A stretch of DNA of 5,083 bases. It comes from Candidatus Arcticimaribacter sp. GTDB lineage: Bacteria > Bacteroidota > Bacteroidia > Flavobacteriales > Flavobacteriaceae. Made by a program: the position numbers and the translations under genes. The stretch is from the NCBI GenBank assembly GCA_011526335.1, contig WTJB01000239.1, positions 1 through 5,083 of the forward strand, written 5' to 3'. Shown in pieces: positions 1 to 5,083 of the stretch (its first letter is position 1; each line of letters begins with the position of its first letter). The notes beneath the pieces are model-generated. The model had not been told where the DNA came from. It worked only from the letters and a program-made list of their open reading frames with translations, and ran no database searches.

Positions 1-31
1 CATTAAAGCCATCGCTGAAGCTATTTTTTAA
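1..31 (+). CDS. Possible C-terminal tail of a convergent gene (partial)
   Basis: Reading from base 2 on the plus strand gives nine sense codons, I-K-A-I-A-E-A-I-F, then TAA at 29-31. The composition looks like the amphipathic helical end of a real protein. The stop would interlock with the stop of the minus-strand ATPase gene (28-30), sharing two bases, as is common for tightly packed convergent genes. Nothing more of the gene is in the window, so no function can be given, and nine codons can stay open by chance. Confidence 0.3.
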   Translation, partial: IKAIAEAIF

Positions 32-924
32 GCCTCAGTCAAGCTTTGGAACAATTGTTCTAGCTTGATGTTTTTTTGTTGCAGCATCAATATTTTTAGT
101 GCGTTGTCATGGGCAAAATCAAATATTTTGGGCCGTAGATCTTGGCTGCCACTGCAGTGAATCTCGTATTTAAAATCAAAGGTGTTGACCACTTTTTCGA
201 CGCCTTCAATTTTAGCTAGCGCTTCGGTTTCCACCCGATAATCAAACTCAACCGCGATGATTTGGCTTTGGTTTTTTCGCAAGCTATCCATGGACTGATC
301 GGCTACTACTTCTCCTTTATTGATAATGATGACTCGATCACACACACTTTCGACTTCAGATAGGATGTGGGTAGAAAACAATACCATTCTGTCCTTTCCA
401 AGTGCACGAATCAGGGCGCGTATCTCAATCATTTGGTTTGGATCTAGCCCTGTACTGGGTTCATCTAAAATCAAAAGACTGGGGTTGTGCAATAAGGCAG
501 CTGCTAGTCCTACCCTTTGACGGTAACCTTTTGACAGCGAAGCGATTTTGGTCTTTTTTTTATCCTCAAGCCCTACTTGCCTCAGCGTTTTTTCTAGGTC
601 AGAATGTTTAATTTTGTAAAGCGAGGCAATGAAAAGGAGGTATTCATGTACGTTTTTTTCTAGGTAGAGGGGGTTGTTTTCTGCCAAATACCCTGTGTTT
701 GATTGTACAAATTGTAGGTGTTCTTTTAACTCTTTTTCTTGAAAGATGATGTCGCCTTCCCATTGTTCTAGCGCCCCGGTCAAGATTTTCATCAAAGTTG
801 TTTTTCCTGCACCGTTTGGCCCCAACAGACCTACAATTTCTCCTTTTTTTAGATCAAAAGTTACAGATTTTAAGGCCTGAAGATCTCCATACCATTTGTT
901 TACCTCTGCTAGTTTTAAGCTCAC
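28..924 (-). CDS. gldA: GldA-like ABC transporter ATP-binding protein
   Basis: Cytoplasmic ATPase subunit of an ABC-2 type exporter, 298 aa from the proposed GTG start at 924-922. From that start the Walker A motif GPNGAGKT is at 35-42, GYLAENNPLYL near 78-88 (Q-loop region, GYLPE type), the signature LSKGYRQRVG at 130-139, Walker B LLILDEP at 150-156 with catalytic Glu155, and the H-loop His186 in STH. A C-terminal domain of about 80 residues follows. The NNPLYL...VHEYL segment resembles GldA, which works with the membrane proteins GldF and GldG in flavobacterial gliding; neither partner is in the window. An in-frame ATG at 1056 would add 44 residues but overlap the end of the amidase gene by 77 bp, and the added Lys/Phe-rich stretch is not typical of the family. 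The GTG gives the expected short lead into the first strand (SLKLAEVNKWYG). It lies 55 bp after the amidase stop, so the two may be cotranscribed. The ABC ATPase call is certain; GldA rather than another ABC-2 ATPase is probable. Confidence 0.85.
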   Translation of the reverse strand: MSLKLAEVNKWYGDLQALKSVTFDLKKGEIVGLLGPNGAGKTTLMKILTGALEQWEGDIIFQEKELKEHLQFVQSNTGYLAENNPLYLEKNVHEYLLFIASLYKIKHSDLEKTLRQVGLEDKKKTKIASLSKGYRQRVGLAAALLHNPSLLILDEPSTGLDPNQMIEIRALIRALGKDRMVLFSTHILSEVESVCDRVIIINKGEVVADQSMDSLRKNQSQIIAVEFDYRVETEALAKIEGVEKVVNTFDFKYEIHCSGSQDLRPKIFDFAHDNALKILMLQQKNIKLEQLFQSLTEA

Positions 925-979
925 TATTTTTATTTTAAAGATACAGGTTTTCTGCTTTTTCTCTTCTTCAAAAAAGCCA

Positions 980-2557
980 TTATTCTTCGTCGTTTTCTCT
1001 AAATGTAGGAACAATACGTGCTTGGGTGGCTTGCTCAAAAGCATAGGCGATTTCAATCAATTTGCCTTCAGACCATGCTGTACCAAAAATCGAAAGCCCA
1101 ACGGGTAAGCCATGAATATCTCCCATAGGCACCGTGATGTTCGGGTATCCTGCCCAAGCGGCTGGGGAAGAACTTCCAAGATGAAAATTATCTCCATTCA
1201 ACCAGTCGGTACTCCACGCAGGACTTCCCGTCGGCGCAATGATTGCATCGAGCTGATGTTCGTTCATCACTCGGTCGATCCCCTCTTGCTGGCTCATACG
1301 TTGTAGATTTTCTAAGGCCGTTTTATAGGCATCGCTATTCAGATCTTCTTTTTCTTGAGCCATTTTTAGATAGGCTTGATTAAAATACTTCAACTCTAGA
1401 CTATCCTTTAAGTTAAAAGCAATGAGTTCTTCAAGTGTTTTTATGGGTGCATTCTCTCCCAACTGTTCAAAATAATCATTTAAACCGGCCTTGTATTCAT
1501 GCAACATGACTTGAAAGGAATGGCTTCCTGTTCCCCTTGGCGCAATGGTTTCTATCTCAACGAGTTCTGCTCCTTTTTCTTTCATGATTTCTATGGCCTT
1601 TTGGCTCAGCTGATCTACCGCTTTATTATTCCCAAAAGGGGCAGTATAGATGCCTATACGCTTTCCTTGTAGTCCTTCTTTGTTTAAAAAAGTACTGTAG
1701 TCGTTATGGTATTTTTCTACACTCGCTAGGGTTTTACTGTCGGTAGAATCTATTCCCACCAATGCCCCAAGGGCCAGGGCAGCATCTGTGACTGTCCTTG
1801 CCATAGGTCCTGCAGTGTCTTGTGTAAAGGAAATGGGGATTATTCCTCTACGGCTAATGAGTCCTACCGTGGGTTTTATCCCCACAACTCCGTTGGCATG
1901 AGAAGGGCATACGATAGATCCATTGGTCTCTGTTCCGATGGCTAAAAGGGTAAGATTGGCGGATACCGCCACGCCCGAGCCCGAACTTGAACCACAAGGG
2001 TTTCTGGTCAATACATAGGGGTTCTTTGTTTGCCCTTGAATTCCGCTCCAACCACTACTGGAGTGTTGACCGCGGAAGTTGGCCCATTCACTCAAATTGG
2101 CTTTGCCTAAAATTACCGCTCCTGCTGCTCTAAGTTTTTTAGCTATTTCACTGTCTTTCAGTGGAATAGATCCTTTTAAGGCTCGTGATCCTGCAGTGGT
2201 GGGTTGGTCTTGGGTGTCGATATTATCTTTAAGTACTATCGGAATTCCGTGTAGAGGGCCTCGGGATTTTCCCGCTACTCTTTCTTTATCGAGCGTTTTA
2301 GCGAATGATAATGCATTGGGGTTGATGTCAATAATAGCACGTAATGTTGGGCCACTTTTATCAATTTGTTCTATGCGGTCTAAGTACAATGCCGTTACTT
2401 CTTCAATCGATCTTGTTCCTTTAGCATAGTCTTCTTGAAGCCCTTTGATGTCAACTTCTAGTAGCGGAAAATCATTCCAGTTTCCTTCTCTTTTTTTACT
2501 TTCTGTTGAACAGGATACAATCAACAATACAAAGACTATTCGAATGATGTTTTTCAT
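980..2557 (-). CDS. Amidase-signature family lipoprotein, peptide-amidase-like
   Basis: Amidase of 525 aa hydrolysing carboxamide bonds by the Ser-cisSer-Lys mechanism. Lys110 lies in VLKDN, cis-Ser190 in PCGSSSGSG and the nucleophile Ser214 in GTETNGSIVCPS. The 24-residue gap between the two serines and about 80 residues from Lys to cis-Ser match the family. The PCGSSSGSG, GTETxGSIVCP, KPTVGL and IPISFTQDT runs recall Stenotrophomonas peptide amidase, which deamidates peptide C-termini, more than the GatA subunit of tRNA amidotransferase; no gatB or gatC is nearby. Residues 1-16 form a lipoprotein signal: Lys2, a hydrophobic core and the lipobox IVSC with Cys16 as lipidation site. The enzyme should therefore be exported and membrane-anchored, periplasmic or on the surface. 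No clear acidic surface-export signal follows Cys16 (STESKK). The ATG at 2557 sits directly before the signal peptide and has an A/T-rich leader without Shine-Dalgarno. The gene is divergent from the aromatic operon and its natural substrate is unknown. Confidence 0.93.
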   Translation of the reverse strand: MKNIIRIVFVLLIVSCSTESKKREGNWNDFPLLEVDIKGLQEDYAKGTRSIEEVTALYLDRIEQIDKSGPTLRAIIDINPNALSFAKTLDKERVAGKSRGPLHGIPIVLKDNIDTQDQPTTAGSRALKGSIPLKDSEIAKKLRAAGAVILGKANLSEWANFRGQHSSSGWSGIQGQTKNPYVLTRNPCGSSSGSGVAVSANLTLLAIGTETNGSIVCPSHANGVVGIKPTVGLISRRGIIPISFTQDTAGPMARTVTDAALALGALVGIDSTDSKTLASVEKYHNDYSTFLNKEGLQGKRIGIYTAPFGNNKAVDQLSQKAIEIMKEKGAELVEIETIAPRGTGSHSFQVMLHEYKAGLNDYFEQLGENAPIKTLEELIAFNLKDSLELKYFNQAYLKMAQEKEDLNSDAYKTALENLQRMSQQEGIDRVMNEHQLDAIIAPTGSPAWSTDWLNGDNFHLGSSSPAAWAGYPNITVPMGDIHGLPVGLSIFGTAWSEGKLIEIAYAFEQATQARIVPTFRENDEE

Positions 2558-2609
2558 GATTTAATTTTTAATTAAGAACATAATGGGGTTAATAAAAGTG
2601 ACTAAATAA

Positions 2610-2640
2610 TTTGTTTATTTAAAAATCGAGTTTATTTTTG
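2610..2640 (+). promoter_or_regulatory. Bacteroidota-type promoter of the aromatic operon
   Basis: TTTG at 2610-2613 (-33 element) and TATTTTTG at 2633-2640 (-7 element, a full match to TAnnTTTG) are separated by 19 nt, the usual arrangement for the primary sigma factor of Bacteroidota. Transcription would start near 2644-2648, leaving only about 8-12 nt before the leader-peptide ATG at 2656. The position is what an attenuated operon needs, since the transcript begins just before the leader peptide. In AT-rich DNA such matches also occur by chance, but the spacing and location support this one. Confidence 0.72.
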
Positions 2641-2655
2641 TCCAAATCAAAAAAA

Positions 2656-2712
2656 ATGAAAAATACTTTCTTTTATTACAACAATTTTTACTACTTCTTC
2701 TCGGAGCAGTAA
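2656..2712 (+). CDS. Phe/Tyr-rich attenuator leader peptide
   Basis: ATG at 2656 opens an 18-codon frame closed by TAA at 2710-2712, encoding MKNTFFYYNNFYYFFSEQ. Nine of the eleven residues 5-15 are aromatic: five Phe (5, 6, 11, 14, 15) and four Tyr (7, 8, 12, 13), with two Asn between the blocks. This is the form of ribosome-sensing leader peptides such as the E. coli pheA leader, but it reads both Phe and Tyr, matching an operon that serves both branches. The ATG follows an A-rich leader (seven A at 2649-2655) without Shine-Dalgarno, as in other Bacteroidota genes. The stop codon overlaps the first base of the antiterminator arm. A ribosome stalled on the last Phe codons (2695-2700) would reach only to about 2712 and leave that arm free; one at the stop codon would cover it. 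The product is expected to act only in cis through its translation. No experimental evidence is available here. Confidence 0.9.
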   Translation: MKNTFFYYNNFYYFFSEQ

Positions 2713-2750
2713 GGACTTTTGTTATATAAAGAAAGAAAATATAAGGTCCT
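2712..2750 (+). promoter_or_regulatory. Antiterminator hairpin of the attenuator
   Basis: AGGAC (2712-2716) pairs with GTCCT (2746-2750) and T2717 can wobble with G2745. After a four-base bulge (2718-2721), TTATAT (2722-2727) pairs with ATATAA (2739-2744), closing an A-rich loop of 11 nt (2728-2738). An alternative register pairs AGGACTTT (2712-2719) with AAGGTCCT (2743-2750) continuously. Either way the 3' arm uses 2743-2750, the same bases that form the 5' arm of the terminator, so the two structures exclude each other. The 5' arm begins at the last base of the leader-peptide stop codon, the place for occlusion by a terminating ribosome. Pairings were read by eye and energies were not computed. 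Confidence 0.82.
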
Positions 2751-2773
2751 GAAAGTTTCAGGACTTTTTTTTT
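2743..2773 (+). terminator. Intrinsic terminator of the attenuator
   Basis: GTCCTGAA (2746-2753) pairs perfectly with TTCAGGAC (2757-2764) around the loop AGT; a ninth A-T pair would leave only one loop base. The stem can be extended outward by G2745-T2765, A2744-T2766 and A2743-T2767. Nine T (2765-2773) follow directly. No plus-strand gene other than the leader peptide lies upstream, so the terminator serves attenuation of the prephenate dehydratase operon, whose ATG is only 3 nt after the T tract. Confidence 0.92.
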
Positions 2774-2776
2774 GGT

Positions 2777-3613
2777 ATGTCACAGACAAAGCATCAAATA
2801 GCCATACAAGGGATCAAAGGATCTTTTCATCATCAGGTAGCAATAGATTACTATGGTGATGCTATCGGACTGGAAGAATGCGCTAGCTTCGATGTCTTGG
2901 TAGAGCACCTCATTGAAGGAAATGTTGACCAAGCGGTAATGGCCATAGAAAATTCTATTGCGGGTTCTATCATCCCCAACTATGCTTTAATTGACCAAAA
3001 TAACCTCAGTATAGTGGGGGAGTATCATTTATCTATTGACCATAACTTTATGGTTTCGCCCGGTCAAACAATAATGGATATTCAAGAAGTACATTCGCAT
3101 CCTATGGCTTTACTTCAGTGTAAAAAATATTTTAAAAATTACCCCCATATTCGTTTGGTGGAGGCAGAAGATACGGCTGATGTCGCGCGAAAAATTGCCG
3201 CTGAAAACAATAAAAACATCGGAGCAATCGCAAGTGCCACTGCAGCAAAAATTTATGGTCTTGATATTTTAGGGAACTCCATACAAACCATTAAGAATAA
3301 CGTTACACGCTTTGTGATCGTCAGCAAAAATCAAGCGGCAATAGAAAAAGATCAAATAAATAAGGCTTCGATGAAGTTTATCTTGGATCATCAGCGTGGA
3401 AGCTTGGCCACTGTCTTAAATGTCATGAGCGATTGTTTATTGAACCTCACAAAAATCCAATCCCTACCCGTGATAGAAACCCCAGGGAAATATGCCTTTT
3501 TTGTTGATGTTACCTTTGATGAGTACACCCAATTTCAAAAAGCGCATTCTATTTTAAAGATCATGGCCTTAGAGTTTAAAATTTTAGGCGAATACCAAAA
3601 CGCAAAAGCATGA
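2777..3613 (+). CDS. pheA: Prephenate dehydratase with ACT domain
   Basis: Cytoplasmic enzyme that decarboxylates and dehydrates prephenate to phenylpyruvate, the committed step to phenylalanine. It has 278 aa, the normal length for a monofunctional enzyme without fused chorismate mutase. The catalytic domain spans about 6-185: IAIQGIKGSFHH at 8-19 is the N-terminal signature, ENSIAG is at 58-63, and NNVTRF (174-179) carries the TRF motif important for catalysis. An ACT regulatory domain follows (about 197-275) with GSLATVLNV (208-216), the counterpart of the GAL segment, and QSLP (228-231) where many enzymes have the Phe-binding ESRP. The ATG at 2777 is supported because IAIQG begins a few residues later; it has no Shine-Dalgarno and sits just behind the terminator T tract. 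The gene overlaps the aminotransferase by 4 nt (ATGA). It is the first structural gene behind the Phe/Tyr attenuator. Feedback inhibition by Phe is likely from the ACT domain but not shown. Confidence 0.96.
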   Translation: MSQTKHQIAIQGIKGSFHHQVAIDYYGDAIGLEECASFDVLVEHLIEGNVDQAVMAIENSIAGSIIPNYALIDQNNLSIVGEYHLSIDHNFMVSPGQTIMDIQEVHSHPMALLQCKKYFKNYPHIRLVEAEDTADVARKIAAENNKNIGAIASATAAKIYGLDILGNSIQTIKNNVTRFVIVSKNQAAIEKDQINKASMKFILDHQRGSLATVLNVMSDCLLNLTKIQSLPVIETPGKYAFFVDVTFDEYTQFQKAHSILKIMALEFKILGEYQNAKA

Positions 3614-4764
3614 ATATTTCAACAGCAGAACGACTAGCGAGTGTTAAGGAATACTACTTTTCAAAAAAGTTGCGTGAGGTAGCACAATTACAACAACAAG
3701 GAAAGCCTATCCTAAATATGGGAATTGAGAGTCCTGACCTTCCTCCGCATCCTGCAGTAGTACAAGCCTTAGATCAAGGCATGTCTCACCCTAGAGCACA
3801 TATGTATCAGAGTTATCAGGGCTTACCTGAACTACGTCAAGGGATAGCTGAATTTTATCAACGCTCTTATGGCGTTTCATTGCATTATGAAAATGAAGTC
3901 CTTCCCCTTATGGGATCCAAAGAAGGAATCATGCATATTTCTATGGCGTTTTTAAATCCACGTGATGAGGTGTTAATACCCAATCCCGGTTATCCTACAT
4001 ACAGTTCTGTAAGCCAGTTGGTGCAAGCTAAACCCATTTTTTATGCGCTAAAAAATGAAAACAACTGGCAACCTGATTTTGAAGCTTTAGAAGCTTTAGA
4101 CACCCAAAACATCAAATTGATGTGGCTCAATTATCCGCATATGCCTACTGGGGCTCAAGCGGAAGAAGCTACGCTAAAACGCTTGATAGATTGGGCAAAA
4201 AAGAACAATATTCTTTTAGTGAATGATAATCCGTACAGTTTTATCCTCAATGATACACCTACAAGTATTTTAGCAATAGAAGGGGCAAAAGAAGTTGCTC
4301 TCGAACTCAATTCTTTGAGTAAATCCTTTAACATGGCCGGATGGCGTGTTGGGATGCTTTTGGGGAATGCCGACTTGATCAATGCGGTACTAAAAGTAAA
4401 AAGTAACATGGATTCTGGAATGTTTTATGGCATCCAGCAAGGCGCCATTGCCGCTTTAAGAATAGAAAAATCTTGGCAAGAAGAACTCAATGCCGTTTAT
4501 AGAAGTAGAAGGGCAAAAGTGGAAGAACTTGCAACGGTTCTTAACACCACTTTTGATCCTAAAAGTGTGGGTATGTTTCTCTGGTGTAAACTCCCACAAG
4601 GAAGTCCTTCAGCGGAAACCTTTATCGATCAAATTTTATACGAAAAAGATATTTTCATTACCCCAGGAACCATTTTTGGTTCACAAGGCGAAGGCTTTAT
4701 CCGTTTTTCCCTTTGTATTGAGGAACAAAAAATTCAAACCGCAATTAATCGTTTACAAAAATGA
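3610..4764 (+). CDS. Class I/II PLP-dependent aminotransferase, probably aromatic
   Basis: Fold-type I aminotransferase of 384 aa, full length for the family. SLSKSFNMAGWRVG (235-248) contains Lys238, which forms the PLP Schiff base. DNPY (206-209) supplies the Asp to the pyridine nitrogen and a Tyr. IPNPGYPTY (123-131) is a typical substrate-side segment, and Arg365 in GFIRFSL binds the substrate carboxylate. The family stretch NYPNNPTG appears as NYPHMPTG (174-181), so Met178 replaces the Asn that usually contacts the PLP ring hydroxyl. The gene overlaps both neighbours by ATGA, between prephenate dehydratase and prephenate dehydrogenase. The inferred role is therefore transamination of phenylpyruvate and 4-hydroxyphenylpyruvate to Phe and Tyr. 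Sequence alone does not exclude prephenate, aspartate or LL-diaminopimelate specificity, so no gene symbol is given. It is expected to share the attenuated promoter. Confidence 0.93.
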   Translation: MNISTAERLASVKEYYFSKKLREVAQLQQQGKPILNMGIESPDLPPHPAVVQALDQGMSHPRAHMYQSYQGLPELRQGIAEFYQRSYGVSLHYENEVLPLMGSKEGIMHISMAFLNPRDEVLIPNPGYPTYSSVSQLVQAKPIFYALKNENNWQPDFEALEALDTQNIKLMWLNYPHMPTGAQAEEATLKRLIDWAKKNNILLVNDNPYSFILNDTPTSILAIEGAKEVALELNSLSKSFNMAGWRVGMLLGNADLINAVLKVKSNMDSGMFYGIQQGAIAALRIEKSWQEELNAVYRSRRAKVEELATVLNTTFDPKSVGMFLWCKLPQGSPSAETFIDQILYEKDIFITPGTIFGSQGEGFIRFSLCIEEQKIQTAINRLQK

Positions 4765-5083
4765 AAGTATTTGTCATTGGTGTTGGTTTGATTGGAGGGT
4801 CTATGGCATTGGATCTAAAACGAATGGATGCAGGTATCCAAATTCACGGTATAGATAAAAATGAAGATCATTTAGACACGGCCTTGGAATTGGGCGTGAT
4901 CGACAGAAAAGATTCTTTGGATAATATTGCGCAAGCCGATAGGATAATTCTAAGCATCCCGGTAAAAGCTAGTGTTTTATTATTACCCCAACTTTTAGAT
5001 AACATAAAGGAAGATGCCTTGCTCTGGGATGTTGGCTCGACCAAAGAAAAACTGTGTTTGAGTATAGCTTCTCATCCTAAGCG
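4761..5083 (+). CDS. tyrA: Prephenate dehydrogenase (3' end outside window)
   Basis: The first 107 codons are present and the frame is open to the last base. The start MKVFVIGVGLIGGS contains the dinucleotide-binding GxGxxGG motif (Gly7, Gly9, Gly12, Gly13) of a Rossmann fold, and Asp32 at the end of the second strand (HGID) suits NAD rather than NADP. SIPV (65-68) and DVGSTK (90-95) are typical of the TyrA NAD domain. The enzyme oxidatively decarboxylates prephenate to 4-hydroxyphenylpyruvate, the tyrosine branch. The ATG overlaps the aminotransferase stop as ATGA, so translation is probably coupled. The C-terminal helical domain, and any fused ACT or other domain, lies beyond the window. 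Arogenate dehydrogenase of the same family is an alternative. Confidence 0.93.
   Translation, partial: MKVFVIGVGLIGGSMALDLKRMDAGIQIHGIDKNEDHLDTALELGVIDRKDSLDNIAQADRIILSIPVKASVLLLPQLLDNIKEDALLWDVGSTKEKLCLSIASHPK

Larger units (their letters stand above)
2558..2776. other. Divergent intergenic region with an attenuator leader
   Basis: This very AT-rich stretch separates the minus-strand amidase from the plus-strand aromatic operon. The right-hand part holds, in order, a promoter, a Phe/Tyr-rich leader peptide, an antiterminator and an intrinsic terminator, each listed separately. The amidase side (about 2558-2609) shows no convincing minus-strand promoter: a TATGTTCT-like element exists but has no TTG at the right distance. 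Confidence 0.9.

Noticed and set aside
936..943. TATCTTTA on the minus strand, a near match to the -7 element, just before the gldA-like GTG start
   Set aside because: The nearest upstream TTG is about 25 nt away, longer than usual, and the start site would leave only a few bases before the GTG. Cotranscription with the amidase is simpler.
2079..2429. 116-codon plus-strand open frame opposite the amidase gene
   Set aside because: It lies entirely antisense to a well-supported gene with intact catalytic motifs, and its translation shows no recognisable domain.
980..2557. Amidase as GatA of the tRNA amidotransferase
   Set aside because: It has a lipoprotein signal peptide, peptide-amidase-like motif wording and no gatB or gatC neighbours.
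2666..2735. CTTTCTTT (2666-2673) can pair with AAAGAAAG (2728-2735), a possible protector structure
   Set aside because: It is all weak, low-complexity pairing and involves the antiterminator loop rather than its arms, so it is likely chance in AT-rich sequence.
2743..2773. Terminator read as the end of an upstream gene
   Set aside because: No plus-strand gene other than the 18-codon leader ends upstream, and the amidase is transcribed in the other direction, so a regulatory role fits better.
2641..2776. Riboswitch or T-box as the controlling element
   Set aside because: The region is too short, with no T-box consensus and no known aptamer fold. The aromatic-rich ORF and competing hairpins explain it fully as ribosome-mediated attenuation.
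4490..4858. 122-codon plus-strand frame across the aminotransferase-tyrA junction
   Set aside because: It overlaps two convincing genes in another frame, and its product has no domain character.

Overview
The window reads as chromosomal DNA from a Bacteroidota member, most likely a flavobacterium. The base composition is AT-rich and starts have A/T-rich leaders without Shine-Dalgarno sequences. There is a TTTG-19 nt-TAnnTTTG promoter of the Bacteroidota type and a GldA-like ABC ATPase of the gliding-motility family. These are judgements from the sequence; no database search was made.

Left half, minus strand (28-2557): a lipoprotein amidase of the amidase-signature family, resembling bacterial peptide amidase, is followed after 55 bp by the GldA-like ATPase. 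The ATPase probably starts at a GTG at 924 rather than at the upstream ATG, which would overlap the amidase gene. The first 31 bases may hold the last codons of a convergent plus-strand gene.

Middle (2558-2776): a 219-bp divergent intergenic region carries a complete amino-acid attenuator reading rightward. It has a promoter at 2610-2640 and an 18-codon leader peptide at 2656-2712 with 5 Phe and 4 Tyr codons. An antiterminator hairpin (2712-2750) is mutually exclusive with an intrinsic terminator (2743-2773), whose nine-T tract ends 3 nt before the next start codon. The terminator has no upstream plus-strand gene to end, so its role is regulatory.

Right half, plus strand (2777-5083): three genes joined by 4-nt ATGA overlaps, namely prephenate dehydratase, a class I/II PLP aminotransferase and prephenate dehydrogenase (cut by the window end). 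They carry prephenate to phenylalanine and tyrosine. The leader peptide contains codons for both end products, so shortage of charged tRNA-Phe or tRNA-Tyr should stall the leader ribosome, favour the antiterminator and switch on both branches. This attenuator is the most notable content of the window.
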